A stretch of DNA of 64,000 nucleotides. Origin: Novipirellula galeiformis (GTDB taxonomy: Bacteria; Planctomycetota; Planctomycetia; Pirellulales; Pirellulaceae). A program made the position numbers and the translations under genes. The notes beneath the pieces are model-generated. The model had not been told where the DNA came from, made no database searches, and worked only from the letters and a program-made list of their open reading frames with translations. The DNA lies in the NCBI RefSeq assembly GCF_007860095.1, contig NZ_SJPT01000003.1:782690-846689 (forward strand), written 5' to 3'. Position 1 is the stretch's first letter. Every line of letters begins with the position of its first letter. Of this stretch, positions 56,805-64,000 are shown in pieces.

Positions 56805-58709
56805 ATGACGGCCTCTCCGACCACATCAAAAGACGTACAAACCGTTTCCGGCATCACCGTTCGCCTCGCAGGCGACTCCGGGGACGGAATGCAGCTACTC
56901 GGCACCCAGCTGACCAACACTAGCGCGCTGGCGGGGAATGACGTGGCCACCTTCCCGGATTTCCCCGCGGAAATCCGCGCCCCTCGAGGCACGCGTGCCG
57001 GGGTGAGTGGTTTCCAGGTGCGATTCGCCAGCGAAGAAATCTTCACCCCCGGCGACCATCTCGATGCGCTCGTGGTAATGAATCCAGCCGCGATGGTCAC
57101 CAACCTGGGTGATTTGCGTAAAGGCGGCATCCTGATCGCCAACGAAGACGGCTTTAACGAGAAAGAATTTAAGCTCGCTAAGGTCGAATCGAACCCGTTG
57201 GACGCCAGCGTGATCGAAGAGGTCTATCGGGTGATCAAGGTGCCGATGACGGCGCTGACGCGTGAGGCGGTTGCAGCCCATGGGTTGAGCCAGAAGATCG
57301 CCGATCGCTGCAAAAACTTCTTTGCGATGGGGCTGGTTTACTGGCTGTTCGGCCGCTCGCTCGAGCCGACGCTGCGTTTTATCGAAGACAAATTCGGCAA
57401 GAAGCCCGATATCGCGGCTGCTAACATCTCAGCCTTGCGAGCCGGTTGGGCGTTCGGCGAAACGACCGAAGCCTTCGGCGAAAGCTATCAAGTCGAGGCA
57501 GCCGACCTCGTCAAAGGCACCTACCGCAACATGATGGGCAACCAAGCGTTGGCTTGGGGACTCGTTGCTGCGTCGAAGCTGAGCGACAAGGACATGTTCT
57601 ACGGCACCTATCCGATCACGCCCGCCAGTGACATTCTTCATGAAGTCACTCGCTTTAAGAACTTTGGAGTACGCACGTTCCAAGCCGAGGACGAGATCGC
57701 AGCGGTTTGCGCGACAATCGGGGCGGCATTCGGTGGCACGATGGCGGTCACCGCCAGCAGCGGACCGGGGATCGCGTTGAAAGCCGAAGCGATGGGGCTC
57801 GGCATGATGCTCGAGCTACCGATGATCGTCATCAATGTCCAACGGGGTGGACCAAGCACGGGACTGCCCACCAAGACCGAGCAAAGCGATTTACTGCAGT
57901 GCATGTTTGGTCGCAATGGCGAATCCCCCTTGCCAATCCTCGCACCGCGATCGCCTGGTGATTGCTTTGACATCGCCGTGGAAGCATGGCGACTCGCCGT
58001 GGAGTGCATGTGCCCTGTGCTGATCCTATCCGATGGATACATCGCCAACGGCAGCGAACCGTGGAAGATTCCCGATGTTTCCAAATTGCCAAAAATCGTG
58101 ATCAAGCATCCCGAAGGAGGCGAGTCGGACGCGCCGTTCATGCCCTACGCCCGCGATGAAAACTTGGCTCGCCCTTGGGCGATCCCTGGAACGCAGGGAC
58201 TGATGCACCGTCTAGGTGGACTCGAAAAAGAAGACGGGACCGGGAACGTTAGCTACGACCCGGCGAACCATCAACACATGACCGACACGCGAGCGGCGAA
58301 GGTCAGCCGGATTGCCGAGCGAATCCCCGACCAAGACGTGTATGGCGAAACCAGCGGCGATGTGCTGGTGATTTCCTGGGGCGGAACTTATGGCTCCTGC
58401 CATACCGCGGTTCGCAATTGCCGCAACGCAGGACATTCGGTCAGCCACGCGCACTTGCGATACATCAATCCATTGCCCAAAAACCTGGGCGAGTTAATGA
58501 GAGGATTCAATAAGGTCATCGTGCCTGAATTGAATATGGGGCAACTGCGAATGCTGTTGCGAGCGAAATACTTGGTCGACTGCATCGGCGTCAACAAAGT
58601 GCAAGGCAAACCGTTTGCGGTCAGCGAATTGTTCGAAGCCATTGAATCGCACGTATCGACCGCAAAAGACGGCAAGTCGAAAGCCGATGTGCGAAACAAA
58701 GCGGGATAA
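56805..58709 (+). CDS. korA: 2-oxoacid:acceptor oxidoreductase, gamma-alpha fusion subunit
   Basis: Large subunit of a 2-oxoglutarate (or 2-oxoacid):ferredoxin oxidoreductase, which oxidatively decarboxylates a 2-oxoacid to acyl-CoA. It has 634 residues: N-terminal gamma domain (about 10-190; LAGDSGDGMQLLGTQL) fused to the alpha domain (about 215-600; GTYPITPASDILHE, GIALKAEAMGLGMMLELPMIVINVQRGGPSTGLPTKTEQSDL). The family fuses the two in this order in 2-oxoglutarate-type enzymes. korB follows 60 bases on. Confidence 0.93.
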   Translation: MTASPTTSKDVQTVSGITVRLAGDSGDGMQLLGTQLTNTSALAGNDVATFPDFPAEIRAPRGTRAGVSGFQVRFASEEIFTPGDHLDALVVMNPAAMVTNLGDLRKGGILIANEDGFNEKEFKLAKVESNPLDASVIEEVYRVIKVPMTALTREAVAAHGLSQKIADRCKNFFAMGLVYWLFGRSLEPTLRFIEDKFGKKPDIAAANISALRAGWAFGETTEAFGESYQVEAADLVKGTYRNMMGNQALAWGLVAASKLSDKDMFYGTYPITPASDILHEVTRFKNFGVRTFQAEDEIAAVCATIGAAFGGTMAVTASSGPGIALKAEAMGLGMMLELPMIVINVQRGGPSTGLPTKTEQSDLLQCMFGRNGESPLPILAPRSPGDCFDIAVEAWRLAVECMCPVLILSDGYIANGSEPWKIPDVSKLPKIVIKHPEGGESDAPFMPYARDENLARPWAIPGTQGLMHRLGGLEKEDGTGNVSYDPANHQHMTDTRAAKVSRIAERIPDQDVYGETSGDVLVISWGGTYGSCHTAVRNCRNAGHSVSHAHLRYINPLPKNLGELMRGFNKVIVPELNMGQLRMLLRAKYLVDCIGVNKVQGKPFAVSELFEAIESHVSTAKDGKSKADVRNKAG

Positions 58710-58769
58710 CGGGCGGAAGGCCGCTCTCCCGTTTCAACCTTCAAACCTCTCTCTACCAGACATTTTCTT

Positions 58770-59780
58770 ATGAACCTTCCTGTTTTAAAAGCTGCCGACT
58801 TCGCATCGGATCAAGATGTTCGCTGGTGCCCTGGGTGTGGCGACTATTCAATTTTGGCACAGATGAAAAAGGTGCTTCCCGAACTGGGAGTGCCTCGCGA
58901 AAAGACGGTCTTCATTAGTGGCATCGGCTGCAGCAGCCGGTTTCCGTACTACATGAACACCTATGGAATGCACAGCATCCACGGTCGTGCCCCCACCTTC
59001 GCAACGGGGCTAAAGTCGACCCGCCCTGACTTGATGGTCTGGGTCATCACCGGCGATGGCGATGCGTTATCGATCGGCGGTAACCACTTTATCCATTGCC
59101 TGCGCCGCAACCTCGACATCAATATCGTGCTGTTCAATAACCGCATCTACGGTTTGACCAAGGGCCAATACAGCCCGACCAGCAGCGAAGGCCAAGTCAC
59201 CAAGAGCACCCCGATGGGGTCGATCGATCATCCGCTTCACCCTTTGTCGGTCGCGCTTGCGGCGGAGGCGACGTTTGTCGCACGCAGCATCGATGCCCAC
59301 GTCAAGCATCTCGGCGAAACGCTCAAGCGTGCCGCGGAGCACAAAGGCACGTCGCTGGTCGAGGTCTACCAAAACTGCAACGTGTTCAACGACGGCGCGA
59401 TGGCGTACGCTCAAGAACGCAAGCAGCGAGCCGAAAATGTGGTTGAACTGGAGCACGGCAAGCCGTTGATCTTCGGTACCAATAACGACAAAGCGGTACG
59501 CTTGGTTGGTAATCATTTGGAAGTCGTTAACGTCGCCGATGTGCCCGCAGACGACTTGTTGATTCACGACGAAAAGGAAATGAACCCGTCGATCCAGATG
59601 ATGCTCGCGCGGATGCGTTACCCCGAAATGCCCGAGCCGATCGGTGTGCTGCGAGCGGTCCAAGGCATTGCAACCTACAACGACCAAATCAACGATCAAG
59701 TCACCGCGGCCAAAGCGAAAAAAGGCGAGGGAGACCTACAAGCCTTGTTCAACTCGGGTGATACCTGGGAAGTCGCGTAA
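58770..59780 (+). CDS. korB: 2-oxoacid:acceptor oxidoreductase, beta subunit
   Basis: TPP- and iron-sulfur-containing subunit that pairs with KorA. It has 336 residues with Cys20 and Cys23 in WCPGCGDYS and a further GIGCSSRFPYYM, the TPP/Mg motif GDGDALSIGGNH with NNRIYGLTKGQYSPTS, and a C-terminal helical region. No separate ferredoxin-like delta subunit is nearby, as expected for the two-subunit type. Confidence 0.95.
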   Translation: MNLPVLKAADFASDQDVRWCPGCGDYSILAQMKKVLPELGVPREKTVFISGIGCSSRFPYYMNTYGMHSIHGRAPTFATGLKSTRPDLMVWVITGDGDALSIGGNHFIHCLRRNLDINIVLFNNRIYGLTKGQYSPTSSEGQVTKSTPMGSIDHPLHPLSVALAAEATFVARSIDAHVKHLGETLKRAAEHKGTSLVEVYQNCNVFNDGAMAYAQERKQRAENVVELEHGKPLIFGTNNDKAVRLVGNHLEVVNVADVPADDLLIHDEKEMNPSIQMMLARMRYPEMPEPIGVLRAVQGIATYNDQINDQVTAAKAKKGEGDLQALFNSGDTWEVA

Positions 59781-60307
59781 CGAGTTGCCAACACTCGCCG
59801 CTGAAACGTTGCCATGTGAATTCAGCAGCGAGGCTATGATAATCCCTGGGGGTGTCCCCAGCCCCGGGAATCCGGAAACACGCCCCATAGGCGTTTCCGA
59901 TTGAGTGAATCGCGTCGAGAGCCGAAGGAGTTTGGCGTGCTTGATCCGATACAGCGACCATCCATGCCCAAGGAGCCGAATATCGCCGAAGGATCGGAGC
60001 GATCGAGGGTTACCCTCTCTTGCGTTTCTTCGCATCGGCATTGGGGCGCCACCGAGCGATCCGCTCCGTTTCACTCCCGCCCAAATTGGGGCTCGGGTGA
60101 ATTCGCGCCGCTTCGCTGGGCTGGCTTGAGAGTGAAAAATCGCTTCATCGCCAACGCATCGCCTCAGCGCTAAGCTGACGCGTGAAAATGATACAATTGC
60201 CGATTCGTCGTCGGGGTGAGTGATTGAGTTAACGCGGCGCTGAAACGCGGACAACTCATCCACCCATTTCTCTGTCCACTGCCAACTACTTAACAGGAAT
60301 TTGATCA
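59781..60307. other. Intergenic region korB to cysK
   Basis: No supported gene; the frames around 59901-60173 (plus) and 59736-60326 (minus) are overlapping shadows with no family signal. The Asp/Arg-rich peptides they encode could come from a decayed repeat, which cannot be tested here. Confidence 0.45.
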
Positions 60308-61249
60308 ATGTCCCGCGGAAAAACATATTCGGACGCTTCCAAAGCCATTGGCGACACCCCGATGATCCAGATCAATCGCCTGGTTCCTGCGGGCGGGGCG
60401 ACGGTGTTCGCCAAATGCGAATTCTTTCAACCGCTCAATAGCGTGAAAGACCGCATCGGCGTTGCCATGATCGAAGCGGGTGAACGCGACGGCAAGATCA
60501 ACAAGAACACGCACATCATCGAACCGACCAGCGGGAACACGGGAATTGCACTCGCGTTTGTCTGTGCAGCCAAAGGCTACAAGCTAACCCTGACGATGCC
60601 CGAATCGATGTCGGTCGAACGCCGCGCCCTACTCCGCGCAATGGGGGCAACGCTCGTCTTGACGCCTGCGGCCGAAGGCATGAAGGGGGCGATCAACCGA
60701 GCCGGCGAATTGGTCAACGAAGGCGAAAACTGCTACATGCCTCAGCAATTCGAAAACCCCGCTAATCCCGCGATCCACGAAGCGACGACGGGACCGGAGA
60801 TCTGGGAGGACAGTGGCCAAAACATCGACGCGATCATCGCCGGCGTCGGAACCGGCGGAACCATCACCGGCGCAGCCCGCTTCCTGAAAAAACAAAACCC
60901 CAACTTCCAAGCGATCGCGGTCGAACCGACCCACTCCGCCGTGATCAGCGGTGGCGATCCCGGGAAGCATCGAATCCAAGGAATCGGCGCCGGCTTCATC
61001 CCCAAAAACCTTGACATGTCGGTGATCGACGATGTTGTCAAAGTCGACGACGAAGATGCGTTTGAATGGGGCCGCCGACTAGCCAAAGAAGAAGGCATCG
61101 TGGCCGGGATCAGCAGCGGAGCGAACATGTGGGCAGCCGCCCAAGTCGCCGCCCGACCCGAGATGAAGGGCAAGCGAATCGTCACGATCATGTGCAGCCT
61201 TGGCGAGCGTTATTTGAGCACACCGCTGTTTGGTGATCTGGGCATGTAG
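60308..61249 (+). CDS. cysK: Cysteine synthase A
   Basis: PLP enzyme that makes L-cysteine from O-acetylserine and sulfide. It has 313 residues. The PLP lysine lies in NSVKDRIGVAMI (about residue 44), TSGNTGIALAF and the glycine-rich GVGTGGTITGAARFL phosphate cup follow, and the C-terminus has GISSGANMWAAAQVA. It appears monocistronic. Together with cysC it marks sulfate assimilation in the window. Confidence 0.97.
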   Translation: MSRGKTYSDASKAIGDTPMIQINRLVPAGGATVFAKCEFFQPLNSVKDRIGVAMIEAGERDGKINKNTHIIEPTSGNTGIALAFVCAAKGYKLTLTMPESMSVERRALLRAMGATLVLTPAAEGMKGAINRAGELVNEGENCYMPQQFENPANPAIHEATTGPEIWEDSGQNIDAIIAGVGTGGTITGAARFLKKQNPNFQAIAVEPTHSAVISGGDPGKHRIQGIGAGFIPKNLDMSVIDDVVKVDDEDAFEWGRRLAKEEGIVAGISSGANMWAAAQVAARPEMKGKRIVTIMCSLGERYLSTPLFGDLGM

Positions 61250-61363
61250 GCCGAACGGCGATTCTTACGTCCGGCAAGGGTTACAAAAACCGTTGCCGCG
61301 GTGGTTGCACGGCGCTGGGCCGACAATGCGCGTCGCCCCTTCTCTCGCGTTCTTCAGAAAATC

Positions 61364-61500
61364 CATAACCCGACGCGTCACGGCGTGCTGATTTAATCAT
61401 CCGGCAGCGTGTTAGCCCGGATATTTCATAACCCGACGCGTAACCGAGGGTCCCTTCGTCAAATCCCTCGCTCACGCTTCGGGTTATAATTTTGTTAGCG
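61364..61500. repeat. 24-mer repeat cluster with large hairpin
   Basis: A first half-copy cataacccgacgcgt at 61364, a full copy at 61427-61450 and an inverted copy at 61465-61488; the last two pair over 24 bases with four mismatches around a 14-base loop. A related copy lies at 33377-33400. Planctomycete genomes carry many short frames from such sequences that read TRSVSEG-like; the frame 61281-61508 on the minus strand is one of these and is not a gene. Confidence 0.75.
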
Positions 61501-61760
61501 TACAGCATTCGAAATGCGTAACACGTTGTTGAGTAGTCGGCTAGGACATTCTTGCTCGGTCGGATGCAATTTCCAGGTTAATGCCCGGTCCTCCGCCGTT
61601 AACCACAGACTTGCGGCCTGCGGCTGAACGCTGTTCCCCTGCGGCTGACCGCTATTCCGATACAACACATTGAATCAACACGCCGGTCAGCGTCCTGGGC
61701 GAGTCTTATCGCTTCGTCTAGTTTGCAAGCTGAAACTTTTCACATCGTCGCAATTGCTAA
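61501..61760. other. Degenerate intergenic sequence
   Basis: No gene. Short direct repeats (gcggctgacc / gcggctgaac near 61622-61645) only. Confidence 0.4.
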
Positions 61761-62063
61761 ATGGCTCATTCGATAAGTGACGCCTTTCAACATCTTCGCT
61801 GTGGCGGGATCTCTAACCACGCCCTCTGCCGAAACCCCGCTGGGATCGCAGGAAAGCCTGACCGACGCCCAATCGTAAACGCCCGCTACGTTTACGATGA
61901 CTTCGGCAGATTATTTAGGACCATTTATCCCGACTACTTGCCGAGCACCATCCCCAGAGATCCAAACACTGGGATCACTCAGGGCGAATACGATTCTTTG
62001 AATCGCCTCCTCCGCACCACCGACCAACTAGGCGGACACCGTTTCACCTCATACTACACCTGA
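61761..62063 (+). pseudogene. RHS/YD-repeat protein remnant
   Basis: A 100-residue fragment whose middle and end carry the YD-repeat pattern: YVYDDFGRLFRTIYPD and GEYDSLNRLLRTTDQLGG. Such repeats normally occur by the dozen in long secreted RHS proteins or toxins, so this is a decayed piece. The first about 40 residues are not YD-like. No toxin or immunity gene is left beside it. It sits in a repeat-rich degenerate stretch. Confidence 0.7.
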
Positions 62064-62268
62064 GTCGCGATTCTAAGGCTGCCTTTTCTCGTTGTCGTGC
62101 AGGATGCCTACCACACTTTTCGACTGGACGCCAACCACTCGCATCGGATGCACACACGTTAGCGTGCCGGAGCGACCAGCGGCGAGTGATAACCTCCTTC
62201 TTTAGCTGCTCGTTGCTGCGTCTGTTCGGTCGTAACGGTGCGCGGACGGGCGGCAACGGAAAGGTCCA

Positions 62269-63396
62269 TCAGGCTGCTTTAAACAGCACTCGATTGCGAG
62301 GCACGCGTCCAATCGCTTCATGACCGTAGGTGGAAAGCGTCGCATCGGCGACCTCAAATCCATGACGAAACAACAAACTGAACTCACGATCGGTCAGTCG
62401 ACGTAGAGTGGTTTCAATCTGCGAGACGTACCGCACTTCACCGTCCGTCAGTGCAGGCTTGCCACCGATCGGACTGCGTGAGTAAACCTTCTTCGTCGCC
62501 AGCCCCAATCGCAGATAAGCCCCGGTTCCCGGATTCTGCTTGAAATACTCCATTAACATCCGCGCTCGCAGACTTCGCACTTGATCGGTCGCGACGTCCA
62601 CCAATCGCATCGAGGCTTTTAGGTAACTAGGTCGCCAACGTGATTGCCGCGTTTCGCTTCCCAAGGGACGTGAGGCATCGCAGACGATCAAAAAATCGGT
62701 ACCCTCACGCAATCCATCCCCAGGTTTGAATAGCGACTCCACTCCTAAATTGTCATACACCCCACCGTCCCAAAGATGCAAACGCTTGTACTTCGGCGAA
62801 ATTTCACGCCAATCATCTTCGCGGTATTCACTCCATTGGTGTTGTCGTGAGCGGATCAGCAAAGGGCCAATCAATCCGGGCACCGCGGCGGACGCTGCCA
62901 ATGCATGTGATAAACGGAAATCGGGATCGGTGATGTACTTGGTTTGGTAGTCGCCCATCAAGTCACGCTGGAAACGCCAGTTCTTACCGGTCTGGTAGCA
63001 AGTTGCGTTAATAATCCAGTTGGGCGCAACCGGCAAATCCGCAAGCGATCCCTTGATGCCCCAGGTGCTCTCCAGAGCGTCGCCCAGCACCGAGGCTCGC
63101 CCCGAAGCGAGTCGCCAGGGCAGCAACAGCGATTTCAGTACATAGGTCCGCTGGACATTTTGCTGCGTCAATACCGAAAGGCATTTTGGCACGACATCGT
63201 GCAAATATTCTTCGCTGGCGGGCCATCGGTATCCGGCCGAGGCAAAGACAAGTCCCGCCGCCAGTGAGCCACCAGAAACACTCGAAACGATTTTCACGTT
63301 GCCTAGCAGATCTTGCCGCGCCAGCCGAGCGAGCACGCCAAGGTGAAACACCGTCGCACGAACGCCACCTCCCGAGAATGCAAGTGCGATCTTCAT
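62269..63396 (-). CDS. Patatin-like phospholipase family protein
   Basis: A 375-residue lipid acyl hydrolase of the patatin fold. At the N-terminus the oxyanion-hole motif GGGVRA (9-14) follows ALAFS, the nucleophile elbow is in IVSSVSGGSLAAG (Ser in the SxSGGS variant of GxSxG), and the catalytic Asp is in DGGVYDNLGV. The ATG at 63396 places the glycine motif right at the start, as usual; the upstream extension to 63618 is repetitive. The target lipid and whether it acts inside the cell are unknown. It lies next to an RHS remnant. Confidence 0.9.
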   Translation of the reverse strand: MKIALAFSGGGVRATVFHLGVLARLARQDLLGNVKIVSSVSGGSLAAGLVFASAGYRWPASEEYLHDVVPKCLSVLTQQNVQRTYVLKSLLLPWRLASGRASVLGDALESTWGIKGSLADLPVAPNWIINATCYQTGKNWRFQRDLMGDYQTKYITDPDFRLSHALAASAAVPGLIGPLLIRSRQHQWSEYREDDWREISPKYKRLHLWDGGVYDNLGVESLFKPGDGLREGTDFLIVCDASRPLGSETRQSRWRPSYLKASMRLVDVATDQVRSLRARMLMEYFKQNPGTGAYLRLGLATKKVYSRSPIGGKPALTDGEVRYVSQIETTLRRLTDREFSLLFRHGFEVADATLSTYGHEAIGRVPRNRVLFKAA

Positions 63397-63804
63397 GAAC
63401 CTATTCGCGACAAGGGCGTTATTTACCTGACATGGCGACCAGTTTACCCACGAAAAACGTGCTTTATTCGCGAGTCTGGCAGGCTGCCGAGCATACCAAC
63501 GTGCCCACCGACAGATCCATATCAATCGCGGACCGGGCCAACGGGGACGGCCAGCGGGGACGGGCCAGCGGGGCCAGCGGGGCGGGGCCAACGGGGACAG
63601 AGCATCTTGTGGGGGCATGCGTGAGTAACGAGAGCGGACTAGCTGTGGACGCTCGGCACAGCTTCACGGTTGCCACGACCGAAACCATCGCCGAACACGG
63701 GGGATCTCGCTCGAGATCAAGCGAAATCGGGCCGATGCTACGCACCTTGATCTATCGGCGACTCTTTGCGACGCTCGAGAGCTAAAAAGAGGGACGCGGG
63801 CAAG
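63397..63804. other. Intergenic region upstream of the patatin gene
   Basis: About 400 bases with the GC-rich repeat at 63535-63598 and no clear gene. Frames in it are low-complexity. Confidence 0.45.
63535..63598 (+). repeat. GC-rich degenerate tandem repeat
   Basis: Several copies of a 11-14 base unit like gggccaacggggac / ggccagcggggac. It lies within the upstream region of the patatin gene. Confidence 0.75.
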
Positions 63805-64000
63805 CTAATCCGCGCGGGTGAGCAGCTCTCGAGCCCGTCGCCGCAAGTGATAGCGGCGGTGCGTCCGGTGGCTGCGCAGCGGATCGACAGACTCGGGGCG
63901 CCCCGCGACCAGGCAAAATAACCGGCCAAAGTCGCCGACCAGTTCGCACCATGTCTTGGTGTCCAGTCCCAAACGCCTGAGCACCGGTGGTACATCGGCA
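63805..64000 (-). CDS. C-terminal end of a gene that runs off the window
   Basis: On the minus strand an open frame enters from the right edge (no start inside the window) and stops at TAG (63805-63807). Its 64 residues (LRRLGLDTKTWCELV, then GDFGRLFCLVAGRPESV, then an Arg-rich end RRRARELLTRAD) read as a natural protein terminus, better than the frame beginning at 63995. The family is not recognised. Confidence 0.55.
   Translation of the reverse strand, partial: ADVPPVLRRLGLDTKTWCELVGDFGRLFCLVAGRPESVDPLRSHRTHRRYHLRRRARELLTRAD

Noticed and set aside
59736..60326. 196-residue minus-strand frame between korB and cysK
   Set aside because: Overlaps other frames and both flanking genes; composition typical of shadow frames.
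61281..61508. 75-residue minus-strand frame reading TRSVSEG
   Set aside because: It is generated by the 24-mer repeat cluster, not a gene.
1..64000. tRNA, tmRNA, SRP RNA, RNase P RNA or rRNA genes
   Set aside because: No T-arm, CCA-end or other core signature was found by eye; a covariance-model scan would be decisive.

Overview
The window looks like chromosomal DNA of a marine-type planctomycete of the Pirellulaceae (Rhodopirellula-like). The evidence is a secreted YTV-repeat protein (a domain family described from Rhodopirellula baltica), scattered single genes with few operons, frequent TTG/GTG starts, large gene-poor gaps with short tandem repeats, and several exported proteins of no recognised family. 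The genus is an inference; no rRNA or tRNA gene was found to anchor it.

Layout. 1-9.2 kb: dihydrolipoyl dehydrogenase (minus), a flippase-like membrane protein, a Gfo/Idh/MocA oxidoreductase, the translationally coupled pta-ackA pair, and a PAS-GAF-receiver signalling protein. 9.2-13.4 kb: a gene-poor stretch with a 14-bp tandem array, then the large YTV-repeat surface protein. 13.9-18.9 kb: enoyl-CoA hydratase family, cysC, rpsO, pnp. 19.4-23.1 kb: a PatZ-like acyl-CoA ligase/acetyltransferase converging on a class I HDAC-type deacylase. 23.7-25.7 kb: DEAD-box helicase, a small charged protein and a cold-shock protein. 25.8-36.6 kb: AspT/YidE-type transporter, sdaA, thiD, a methyltransferase/FAD-reductase pair facing a second methyltransferase, an adenosine-kinase-like enzyme, and coaX-obg. 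36.8-42.3 kb: two exported unknowns and an unusual sigma-70 protein with a helix-turn-helix-rich N-terminal half. 42.6-52.3 kb: RlmM-like methyltransferase, exported amidohydrolase, transmembrane Ser/Thr kinase, scpB, a TIM-barrel isomerase, and two membrane proteins, one resembling a degenerate site-2 protease. 52.5-56.1 kb: rpsB-tsf-pyrH-frr (minus). 56.8-61.2 kb: korA-korB and cysK. 61.2-64 kb: a degenerate, repeat-rich area with an RHS remnant, a patatin-like lipase and the C-terminal end of a further gene at the edge.

Shared themes: acetyl-CoA and acetate handling (pta-ackA, PatZ-like enzyme, deacylase, KorAB, Lpd), translation and RNA metabolism (rpsO-pnp, rpsB-tsf-pyrH-frr, helicase-CspA, obg), and sulfur assimilation (cysC, cysK). 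No single conspicuous new defence or biosynthetic system is evident. The most unusual items are the sigma factor, the YTV protein, the acetyltransferase-deacylase pair, the degenerate S2P-like protein, and two small dispersed repeat families: a roughly 110-bp MITE-like element and a 24-mer that forms hairpins.
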